Shown piece by piece: positions 24,901 to 35,800 of a DNA stretch of 64,000 nt. The notes under the pieces were generated by a model. It saw only the letters and a program-made list of their open reading frames with translations. It made no database searches and was not told where the DNA came from. Source of the DNA: Atopsyche davidsoni (Eukaryota; Arthropoda; Insecta; Trichoptera; Hydrobiosidae). The DNA lies in contig JAILWY010000004.1 of the NCBI GenBank assembly GCA_022113835.1, forward strand, positions 7,257,501 through 7,321,500, in the 5' to 3' direction. How positions within the stretch are numbered: the first letter of the stretch is position 1; every line of letters starts with the position of its first letter. Both the position numbers and the translations under genes were made by a program.

Positions 24901-27900
24901 TGTAGTAACGTGGCATTTTGCAATTATTCTCAATTTAAATAAGTAAAAGTATAAAATCTGGTTTATGGCAATTTACAAACTCTAAGATTTTAATTTTATT
25001 TATGAAAAAAATCTTGATTCAAAAAATAAAATCCAAAGCTTACACAAAAATGAAAATAAATAATCAGTGTTAAGATGTGAAGTTTTATAAAGTTCTTGTG
25101 AAACAAATCAGATTAGTAATGGATATCACGAACACAAGAAGACCTAACCAATACAATAACAACAAAAATAGCAACATCGGGAAAAATATTTACAAAATAG
25201 TATTTATTATTTTTCGGGCAATTCAATATTGGTGTAGCAAATTTGTCGCAATGTTGCAAATTTTTGATGTAGGGTTTGTAAATGTCATAAACCAGGTTGC
25301 ATACTTTTACTTATTTGAATAGATATTACAAAATGCCACGCTACTAGACACGTAGTCAATTTTTTTTATGTGTAATAAAAATAGCTGCGACTTCAATGTC
25401 CAGTGGTTGGACAAGAACCTATCGGACCTCTTCATCAATATTATCCAATTGGACTACATTAATGTTACCCAAGAGGTTACAAAGAATGTATGCGAGTAAA
25501 TGCTACTCTTACACCCTGCAAGAGGTATGTGTGGATGTTCAGAAACACACAAAGCCTGATGTGTATTACGCCTTGCTTATTGTTCTGAATAAAGGTTTCA
25601 CATTATTGTTTGGAAGAAAGGACAAAGATCAACATGAATATCGAAGGTAATGAATGTGAACATGGATCCAATATACAGTACTATCTACTATAATAATAGC
25701 CATTGTGTGTTTGTATGTTTGTATGTATGTTTCATTTTTCCGTTCTGTATAGAATATCTTAAAAGATACAACGCTGATTTTTTGCACATAAGTTAAGTAA
25801 ATTTTTCCGCAGCTATGTGCCGAATTTCAAGACGATAGGATAATATTTTCATTCATAAACTTTAAAATATGCTTTAGCAAATTTCAATATTCATCAAATA
25901 CGTCATTTTATGACGGGCTACATTGCTAGTGATAATATAAAAGCATGCATTGTTGTCTTAAAGTCTGTTGCCACTTTTAAAAAAAGGTTTAGATGTATAA
26001 ATTTAGTAAAAAACAAAAGTTAAATTCTGTCAGACTTTTTTACAACAGTTTAAAAGATACCAAATATCAACTATTCCTATGTTTACAATGCACAAAGATG
26101 TGACATATAGACATGAATTAAAATACTACTCATATAAAAGGAACACTCGAGAAATTGCTAGTGCATGTGGTGAACATACCTTTTAAATCAATATCCGATC
26201 TGAACACTCCAGTCAAGTGCTGTTCTCCGCATTCACCCTCTTCACATAGGTAATGATCTTTCCGGAAGTGTTCTCGCAACGCATTATGGGAGCCATAATA
26301 GTGGTGGAAGCCGTCCGCATCGCACAGGTGGCAATAAAGGTGATCTTTTCTCAAGTGACGGAATAGCTCATCAGTGTCCATATATCGAGCATCGCAGAAC
26401 TCACACAGTGGATGACCTCTGTGATTAAAAACACAGAATTAAAACACGTTCCAATCAATATTCCATAACCATTGAGGGATTTTTGTGAATATTATAATAG
26501 TATTTTAGTCAGTTTTATCGATATAGAATAAATAACAAATGCTCCCGAAACAAGCATCTTCCCATATTGTAAGCAATGGAGTGTAAAGTTGGAGTAAAAA
26601 TACTACTATATAAGAAAAAATATATATTTCCAGTTATCACATAAGTTTTAAAAGCATGCAGTAAAACTCCTCGCTTTTAATGCCTTGCGATATGCCTTTC
26701 GATGCCATGTAACTGTTATTTTTACATATTGCCACTTTATTGAAAAATAACTAAAAATATACTTTGAAGTATTTTTGATGTAGCTGTATTTTATATTACT
26801 ATGTAATAGGTTTTTCGTGTTTTGTAGATAGATGCATTTATAATATAATTTGGTTTAATCAGCAGTTTGTTATCAGCCAATTAGTCATCCTGTGAATAGA
26901 TTACAGCATATATTTGAGTTTCAATCAAAACAGTGACATTGTAATTGTATCCATGTAAGCAATGCATGTCATAAAATATATTTTCACAAATTTCAACATA
27001 TATGATATGTTTAGTTTTTTTATACTTTTTCCATAGTAAACAAAAAGATATGTAGACAATTTAAATGAATTTCTTGTATTAACTCCACTATAGGCAGTGA
27101 ATAGGATAAAAGTTGTATTCAGTAGATGGGGTGCATCCTTAAATTTAATAATATGGCATTAGACAAAGTAAAGAAATTCAGTAAAGGTACATCTATTTGT
27201 GACACCCGTGTTTTGATATACCTGAAGCAAAAAAAAATGCATCAACTCAAATACATGAGCATTTGCCACAAAAATAAATTTGTGTGTGTAGGCATTACAT
27301 TAAATAACTAGTTAACTGTAGAGTTAAGTTTCGAAGATCCCGCACGGGGTGTGTAATAGAAGTCGAGCAATACGAGCATACACTTCAAGAACCGGGAAAA
27401 TGCTCCTATTATTATTAAGTAAAAACAAAACAAGAAGGGATCCATTATCATTCTACAGAAGAAATAAAAATTTACACATCAACCGTGTTGAGTAGGGTTT
27501 TGGATTGTGTGCGACATTAAATGTAGTTAACTGGTTAATTGTAGCTACTGGACATTGTCTAAATAATTTACTTGTGGGAGGTATCATCTGGATCTCCTTT
27601 TCTTCTATGATGAGCCAGTTGAGTCCTCGTATATGATTTACGCTCGCATGTAAAAATCTAAGGAATAAATTGAAAATATAAAAAAAAAATAATAATAATG
27701 CTTTGAGAGGCTAATTTATTCTAATGTCAATTTTCAAAATAATTTTAATAGCAAAACAGCAACATTATTAATTAATAAATATTGTTTAGTTTACACGATA
27801 ATTAAACTAGTTGTGCAATAAATTATAATAATCAACAGATAAGTAAGAGAAGTCACCTTTAAGTTTTCTACGCACAAATCACAGAAGAAGAGTTCATGTT

Positions 27901-28388
27901 CCTTGCGCAAGTGATCCTTGAGAGCGCCAAAGTTTCTGAAGGGTCCGGCAGCGTCAGTGCACAAGGTGCAGTTATGTTCCAACAATTTCTGATAGGACTC
28001 TCTCACATTGTCATCGGAAAAGCAAATCTTGTACTTTTTCTCAAAAGAATTATTCCTGAATACTTGGCTATTGATCTTTTTGTAAGGCTCACACGTCGAC
28101 GTGAAGATTACCTAAAATATTGTGAAAAATTAAAATTATGTTATTACCGGTACCGAATTCATAAACAATTACCGATTTATTTAAATCGTGTATTAGCGTG
28201 ATTATGAATGAACATACCTTGGAAAGATCTTGTCTACATATGGGGCATTCGATCTGAAGGCACAAGACCCTCATCCGAGTGGAGCACTCGTAACACACAG
28301 GATGGTCACATTCTCCGATGGAATATATATCGACGGTTTTAAAGCAAACCACGCAAACGTTTTCGGCGATATCTTGGGGGGCAGACAT
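21985..28388 (-). CDS. ZNF598: E3 ubiquitin ligase ZNF598 (yeast Hel2 homologue)
   Basis: ZNF598 senses collided ribosomes and ubiquitinates 40S proteins to start ribosome-associated quality control. Coding exons in transcript order: 28388-28218, 28111-27857, 27657-27572, 26418-26180, 24574-24427, 24215-23923, 23738-23509, 23175-21985; all GT-AG and in frame, giving 870 residues. An N-terminal RING is formed by C12, C15, C27, H29, C32, C35, C48 and C51, with the family-typical DHPVCYECSTRMRVLC. C2H2-like fingers follow (residues about 110-240, for example FFCDLC and LCEFCDARY), then RQARTLEL, as in the family. The C-terminal half is low-complexity with repeated FPxL motifs. I chose the ATG at 28388 because the RING then starts near residue 12 as in relatives; the upstream in-frame ATG at 28466 would add 26 residues. 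Family length is about 900 residues. Confidence 0.93.
24867..25384. mobile_element. Foldback element with about 115-base inverted ends
   Basis: The left arm (about 24867-24985) and the reverse complement of the right arm (about 25270-25384) align at about 80-85%. Shared blocks include ATTTTTATTACA, AATTGACTAC, GTGGCATTTTG, AAATAAGTAAAAGTAT and CTGGTTTATG. The middle, about 280 bases, shows no transposase. It lies inside the ZNF598 intron between exons 26180 and 24574. I read it as a non-autonomous DNA transposon (MITE) of unassigned superfamily. Confidence 0.8.
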
Positions 28389-28951
28389 GGTTGCAGTCTT
28401 GAGAAAAACACGATCTTCACACACGACAGTCTGGCATTGGGAAACTTCAGTTGCACCTTCCGACACACCGACACAAGCAGTGCTCGCCCAAGGGAGCCAA
28501 CTACGCGGACCTTATTATCAAATATGACATAAGATATTATTCATCGACCATATATATCGATTTATAAATATGAATAAAACAAATGCAATACTCGTCTAAA
28601 AATATGCTTTATGTTTCCTCTTCTTTATTTAGTACCGCGTCGCGTTGGCAATACATTTAAGTTTTGAAAAAAAATGGCTATAGATTAATTAAACGATTAA
28701 TCGATTACAAATCCAGGTTTTATTTTTAAGCGCCGAAATATGACATTCATCAGTCTACTAACCAACAGTTTGATACCTAGGTTTTTTCTTTTTTTTTTTT
28801 TAATAATGCGCGTGGGTAGGTAGGTAATAAGTTTTACTGCGAGTAATATATATATTATTTAAAAAATCTTGGGTTTTACTTTGTTAAAATAATTATTTTA
28901 TTTTTATTTATGCAATTAATAAAATATAAAAACGCTGACGCCTACTGCATT

Positions 28952-28991
28952 TAGTTGCTCTTAATAAAAATAATTTTATTAAGGGCAACTA
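28952..28991. repeat. Hairpin, 18-base arms, 4-base loop
   Basis: Arms 28952-28969 (TAGTTGCTCTTAATAAAA) and 28974-28991 are reverse complements with one mismatch. Confidence 0.85.
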
Positions 28992-29436
28992 GCACGTGTT
29001 GGGTGACAACCTGACATTTTCTCATGTGCATTTGACTTGTAGTTACTGCTTTTAAATTGATTTATCTCTGTATTTTTGTTGTAACAAAGTGCTAAGTGGT
29101 ATTACCGAGTAATTGTAAGTATTAGTAATTCAATTTCATATTTTAGTTTTACTCTCATCTCAATAACTATGCCAAAATAATATTAGTGCTTCCATGCTTA
29201 TCTGGTGTAATTAAAACTCAACATACTTTTGTTCATTAAATTTGATCATAAGAAAACCGGAATATACGCTTTGAAGTGTGTCATCTATGTCAATATGTGT
29301 CACGTACCTTAAATTTTTAAAACTACAAGGAACTCAATATTTACCCATTTTATCCTAAGAAATTTATATCTTTAATCCGTGTTACTAAAAAAACATTTAC
29401 TGTGATGCAATTACATTTGAAACTTTTAATGTTAAT

Positions 29437-29484
29437 GTCTGATAGGTCAGAAATTTAACATTGAAAATATCTGACCTATCGGAC
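29437..29484. repeat. Hairpin, 15-base arms
   Basis: Arms 29437-29451 (GTCTGATAGGTCAGA) and 29470-29484 are reverse complements with one mismatch, with an 18-base AT-rich loop. It lies within the inferred UMPS 5' UTR intron. Confidence 0.8.
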
Positions 29485-29812
29485 AACTTTTACAATTACT
29501 ATTGTAATTTCATAACATTGGAAACATAACAACATTGGAAATCATAATGCCTTATGTATGTTTTACAGTATAATCCAATTTTACTGTATAAATGATTGGA
29601 GGAGCTTATTTACCAGCTTAAGAATTGTAATGTTTTTTAACCTAAATATGTTCATTCAACGGCTTAAAAAGTTTTTTTCTTATTTATTTTAAATCTCAAT
29701 GTAGCACTCTTGTACATTTAAGGTTTCTTACTAACTATTGTTTTTTCTGTCCTGATATTGATATTTGATATATAAGAAATTTATTATTTCAGACTAAATA
29801 AACTAAGTAATC

Positions 29813-31780
29813 ATGACGGATTTTGATAAAAAATTAAAAGATTTAGCTTTAAGCTTGTATGAGATTGAAGCTTTGAAGTTTGGAAATTATAAAATGAAAA
29901 GTGGCCCGAATTCTCCAGTGTATTTTGACTTACGTGTTATCGTTAGTCACCCGAGCATCATGGTAGGAATTATATATTTTAAAATCAAAAGTTTTAAACT
30001 GATATATTAACTGTTTTAGCTGTATGAAAATCTAATTTCCTGTTTTATTACAGGAAGAAGTATCTGATCTTCTTTTGGAATCGGCAGGCTCTGAAATTAC
30101 TTGCGATCATTTATGTGGGGTTCCATATACAGCACTTCCTATTGCAACAATTTTATCTATTAAGGCAAAGCTACCTATGCTCATCAGGCGCAAGGAAGCT
30201 AAATCCTATGGAACCAAAAAACTCATAGAAGGGCAATACAAGGCTGGTGACAAATGTGTTATCATCGAAGATGTTATTACTTCTGGTTCTAGTATTATGG
30301 AGACTACAAATGATTTAAGGAAAGAAGGACTTCTTGTCACTCAAGCTTTCATTATACTGGACAGAGAACAAGGCGGACTGGCTAATTTGACGAGGAATGG
30401 AATAAAAGTCAAAGCTCTGTTCACTTTGATGAATCTCATGGAAATCTTAGTAAAAGCAGCAAAAATAAATCAGTCCATGGCCGATTCGGTAGAACAGTAT
30501 CTAAAATCATCCCAAAGCTATATTCCTTGTGAGTAATTCAATTGAAATTTATATTAGAATGCAGTCATGGTTTGAGTCAATCTTTAAAAATATTTTCTAT
30601 ATCTTATTTTTAGCCAATGTGATCATTTCGAAATCAATAGACAGGACAAAACTATCATATAATGATAGAGCCGAGATGACCAAAAATTCACTTTCCAAGT
30701 GCCTTTTCAAACTGATGACTGAAAAGAAAACAAATCTTTGTGTGGCAGCTGATCTTACAAAGTGCGTTGATATCTTGGCGCTACTTGACGATGTAGGACC
30801 TTATATTTGTATTTTCAAAACACACATTGATATTGTTGAGGACTTCAATGAATCGTTTGTCAACCAACTCGTTCTCATGGCGAAAAAACACAAAGTTATG
30901 TTAATGGAAGATAGGAAGTATGCCGACATAGGTAATACGGTTGCTTTACAATATGCCAGTGGTGTTTATAAAGTTGACAGGTGGGCAGATCTGGTGACGG
31001 CTCACGCTGTGGCTGGAGCTGGAGTCATAGCTGGAATCAATAGCGTTCCCAAAACAGAACCCAGAGGCATATTTTTGATTGCAGAAATGAGCTCGGAAGC
31101 AAGTATTATTTTTATTTATTACAATAGATTTATTTATACTGTCTCATATTTTGCATTCTAGACATTACGAGTTAAGTAGTAAACAAGATAAGATAAATGT
31201 GAAACTGAATTATTTTTTTTATCTTCAAGGATTATATTATCATAAAACATACTCCATTACAGTACAAATATTATTAATTATTTATATAATGAAATCCTAG
31301 CAATGTGTATATCTACTTATAGTATTATGTACCTAGTAAACAAGCCAGATTTTAATTATACTTATTTAATTATACTATTGTAGAAAGGTATGAATTGGCA
31401 ATACTTTTCTATTGTATATTTATATTTTAATAACCCTATTATTATATTATATATTTTAGGGTAATCTCATAACTCCCGAATACAGAGATGCAACATTAAA
31501 ATTGGCAAACGAGGAATCGGAGACTGTGATAGGCATCGTTTGTCAATCCAAAGGTGTAGTTTCTACACCGCAGCTCATACAATTGACTCCAGGAGTACAA
31601 ATTAACAGTTCCGGAGATAACCTTGGTCAAAAATACAACTCTCCTAAGAATGTAATATTAGAAAAAGGAGCTGATATTGCCGTCGTAGGAAGAGGCATTA
31701 TCAAAGCTTCAAACCCTGCGGCAGCAGCAAGAATGTACAGAGATGAACTGTGGGAATGCTACCTGCAGAGAATTTGTTAG
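29813..31780 (+). CDS. UMPS: Uridine 5'-monophosphate synthase (OPRT-ODCase bifunctional)
   Basis: UMPS carries out the last two steps of de novo pyrimidine synthesis, orotate to OMP using PRPP and OMP to UMP, in the cytosol; the fly gene is rudimentary-like. Coding exons: 29813-29962, 30054-30528, 30614-31098, 31460-31780, giving 476 residues, close to the usual about 480. The N-terminal OPRT domain carries the PRPP-binding motif [12 protein letters not shown] (about 119-130). The ODCase domain has LCVAADLTK (about 250), the catalytic [11 protein letters not shown] (about 307) and LTPGVQ with [10 protein letters not shown] near the C-terminus. The third intron uses a GC donor (GAA|GCAAGT at 31099): the nearby GT at 31103 would bring an immediate TAA, whereas the GC donor restores [12 protein letters not shown] 5' UTR intron probably precedes the ATG. 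Confidence 0.95.
31099..31459 (+). other. Non-canonical GC-AG intron in UMPS
   Basis: The intron starts GCAAGT, which matches the consensus of functional GC donors at the following positions, and ends TATTTTAG. Frame and the conserved family sequence support only this junction. Confidence 0.85.
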
Positions 31781-32869
31781 TTAAATAGTCAAATTTTTAG
31801 ACCGTTAATATTTGATATGTTACTTATAAATGATAATTGTTCATTTCCATGTAATTTTGTACCATATATACCATATGTAAGTACCATTCTATTAAAAATC
31901 AAATTGTGAAAACGACACTAAGATGATGAAGAGAATCTGTCAATTTGCTTTGATCTCAATGGTTGAATCCATTGCGTGAAAAAAACTGTTTATTAGTCTA
32001 AAAATCGTTTCAAATGTTAGTTTAGATCTGTATGGTCTAAAATTTTAATCAATAATAATTTCCACAACTGCTTCAATATTTTGAGTATTTATTGTAGTGA
32101 ATTACTACTGACTTATTGAATAATAGTATTGTTATTTACTCTATATCATTTTTTATCTCTGAATGATCAACCAATTCAACATTGACTGATAGAAATATGA
32201 AGATTGCAGTGTACTCGAACGCATTGTACCCAAATATGATTCGAATTTCAATACTGCGACAATCTTTTCATTCCAAAAAACAAAGTGATAAAAATTAGTT
32301 ACTAAAAAACGTGATAGCCGTAAGAAATTATGTGTAAATTTTTATATCTCAATTTTTTTGAATTGTCACAATGAAATTTTGTAATTTATCTACAATTTAT
32401 TATAAAAACATATTGCAAGTGTTAATAAATATTTTTTACTTTGTAATAATAGTTTCATTATAATAAAAGCCAATTGTAATATTATTTTTAATTGCTTTTA
32501 TTAAAAAAGGTTTTATTAAAATTATTTAAGTGCACATTTTTTAAAATTGATACAATAAAATAAAACACTAAAGGACAACATACAAGCGTAATTTTGATAA
32601 CAAACTTAGCTAAACTAATGTTATGAATGTGTTATAAATGAATTTATTTACAGATTAATTATATTCATCAAATAATAAATTAGGAACAATGAAAATAAAG
32701 GTTGATTTTTTAAATAATTAGTCGTAATGCTTCTCAAGTGATAATATACTTTAAAAAAAAAACATAAAATAAGACTAATCAATAATATAAGTACGTATAA
32801 GGGTGTTTGTGTTCTCACTAAAAGCAATGCTCATCTCAAGATTGAAGTCACTGTCTCGGTTGAAATTAA
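31781..32869. other. Convergent 3' region of UMPS and CEP192
   Basis: An ATTAAA at 31891-31896 is a plausible UMPS poly(A) signal, and a minus-strand AATAAA at 32643-32648 may serve CEP192. The rest is AT-rich and without a gene. Confidence 0.5.
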
Positions 32870-35800
32870 TTAAGCTGAATCAGAATTAGCATTGTGGGAG
32901 GTAGAATTTGGACACATTGTTTGGAACAAAAGTGTTTCGTCTAATTCATGAGAAAAGCGGGTCACCGTGCTGTCCAAATCCACATCGTAGGTCACAGATA
33001 CGTCTTTTAGTTGCAATTCATCTAGTAGTGTCTTCAATGAGTCCTAAAAATGACAATATACTTATTACAAAACTAAGCACTAACCAAAATTGTGAAACTT
33101 TCGTTTTTTTAATATTTTACCTTGCAGTACATTTCAAATTCACAGATTTTATTATCTAAAACTTAAATTGATGTTTCAATCTAAGTTATTTACCAGTTTA
33201 AAAATAAATGAGTGTATTCAGTATATAGCAGCTGTAGTATATATTGAACGAGAGGCGAGCTCCCTGTCCTGGCAAGTGAATTCCAAACTAATGCTATTGG
33301 GCTCACACCTGCTTCAGTTTGTATTGACATCGCATGTTTTATTAAAAAAATTATAACTTACTACTGATTCTTTAAATTGTGTGAGATTAAATGATTTGTA
33401 ATTTTCTCCAGGAAACTTGGAGCATATTTTTTTCAGTTTTCCTTGACTTTGTTCGTTCCATTGTTTCAATTTATCCCAAGAGTTTTCAGAGCATATTCTG
33501 CAAACATCAAAATATCAATAAATTGTAAATAAAAATGAAATAATTTTCAGTTGATCTGAGTTAAAATTATTGAAAATGTTTACTTTTTTATTCTAAGTCG
33601 AGAGCTCTCGTCTCCGTGCAGTACAGTAAGAGTGGCCACGGTTTCAATGTCACCATGTTTCCCGCGAGCCAGCAAAAGAGCTTTTTGCGGAATGTTCACC
33701 ACACAGCGCAGTGATTCACCCGGAAACACCACTCCGTGTGTTGGCAATACTGTCACATCATTTTGCAAGCTTCGGTATTTCCCTGAAAAGATTTAAAAGA
33801 AAAAATATTTACCTTCAAACTAAATAACTTAAATAAACGTAGATATATATTAAGATGTTAAAGTAAGGAAGTGCTGGTTATCAATTTTATTTTTCAAAAA
33901 ATATTTTTTTAAGGTTACTCACATTTAAGATTAATATCATTAATGACAAAACCAGAAGAGTCGCCCTTATTCCAGATAGTGAAGAATATTTGCTTGTAGT
34001 CTTCAAGCTGGTTGAGTGAACCCAGAGGCAAGCCTTGGGAATTGCCATGGCGAAATATTCCATCCCTGAATATCAAATTAGATATTCCCCCTACTCCCTG
34101 AAGAGGAACCTGCAAAGCAAAAATGATATACAAAGTGGTATATTCCACTGGATATTCCGAAGACTGGTGTGATTGTTTACCTTACAAAGCTCCTTGGAGT
34201 TGTCGTTATTTTGGGTTTTGTTTGAGGCGGCGGTGCGCTGCGTGACATGCAGCGCACCAGCATGGCCTCCCAGAATCAACGGACGGAAAACCACACGCAC
34301 AGCTCGGCATTCCTGAGGCTGCAAGGACAGCACTAAAGAAGACACTGCAGTGGAATCTGACAGTATCTAAAATAAATTGTTCAATAAATTTAATCATGAA
34401 GTTTTGGCAGTAAGAAATAAGATAATTATGTCTTCAAATAACAAACGTTTAATACATTTATAATTTTTTTTTTTTAATAATTTTAATGTAATAATTCCAA
34501 ATGTGTTAGATTTTTAACAATTTGTGATTTAAAAAAAAAAACAAAAAATAGAGCAGGTTTGTTGCTATTTAAAGACAAACTCGGATAATAAAACAAGAAA
34601 TCAATATCAAATGGAAAATAGGCTAATAAGTATAAAGAGGTTATAGTAAACTGCAACAATGTCCGGCTTGTAGTCTCCAGTACTTGAAATCGCATAATAT
34701 ATGTATGGTTTTTTTGTGTAAGGTTTTCCATTGTTTTCTCCACCTAGATTCGAACCCAAAGCTTAATGGTAGGTAAGCAACTACTCCCACATTAGACTAA
34801 GTAGACTACGGGTTCAGCAAAGAGTCAAAAACTGTACCACATGTAGGTATTGAGAATTGTTAATTTTGTGCAACATGACAAATTTTCATAATAAACAAAA
34901 AATCTTCAAACTTTATCACTTATAACTATGTAAAATAAAAAAAACCTTTTTAGAGTTTTATTATATTTTCACCTTAAAGCCATCTCCGAGCGTCATAGCT
35001 TGTATCCTCAGTTTCTGATCAGATGGATTCTTGAGTATCATATCCTGTACCTGTGACTCGTTCAGCTTGAGAGAACCCCAAGACAACACTTTCCTTGTAG
35101 TCTTTAATGATATTTGCTGAAAGGGATGATATAATAAAATATGTTAAATTTCACAACACGAGATACATAGGCATGCCCTTTTTTCTATTAGTAAAAATAT
35201 TAGATTACCGATGAAACTGAAGTAGCACTATTCACACTGTAACCCGATTGCTGGGAGTTACTTCTCGCTCCCGCATTACCGATCACACCAAGGACATCTG
35301 TCCGGAATGCACTTTGGAATACGAGTAACCTAAAAAAAAAATTTGATGGAGAAAGTAACAAATTATATGTTGTATAATTAAATAGCTTGAATATACCTTT
35401 TTACATTTCCGTAGCATGTGATTCCAGTAGGAAAGGAAACTTTTAATGTGGCCTTTTCGCCGGGCTCCAAGCTCACCTCCTGCTTGCTGACAGTGAAGAT
35501 AGGAGTATCACACGGCACCAGAGTGACAGCATGTTCGCACTCGTCATAATATGTAGTTATGAATATGCTATACTTCATCGGAATAACGCCCGCATTGAAC
35601 AAACCCACTTCTTCAGTTGCACCTAGATGAATAGTTATGTAGAATAAAATAATATATTGCAGTATTGAATTAGGCACATCGAGCTTTCTTATGGCATTTA
35701 TTCAAATAAATGCACAACTAATTATAATTGACCTTAATAAACATTAATTTTTTTGCATACAAATTATTCATGAGCAATTCTTATTGCCTCATTACCTTGG

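Larger units (their letters stand above)
28389..29812. promoter_or_regulatory. Divergent intergenic region, ZNF598 / UMPS
   Basis: The two genes point away from each other across about 1.4 kb. A probable UMPS 5' UTR exon ends at 29114 (AGTAATT|GTAAGT), and its partner acceptor is TATTTCAG ending at 29792, 20 bases before the UMPS ATG. Two hairpin-forming inverted repeats lie here (listed separately). No other gene is seen. Confidence 0.55.

Noticed and set aside
28389..28466. ZNF598 start at the upstream in-frame ATG
   Set aside because: It would put 26 unremarkable residues before a RING that begins near the N-terminus in the family. Kept as an alternative only.
31102..31460. Canonical GT donor at 31103 for the third UMPS intron
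   Set aside because: Joining it to the acceptor at 31460 gives an immediate TAA and loses the conserved C-terminal part of the decarboxylase.
34745..34812. Functional tRNA gene
   Set aside because: A- and B-box-like motifs exist, but I could not form a proper acceptor stem or anticodon arm, and it sits in an intron.
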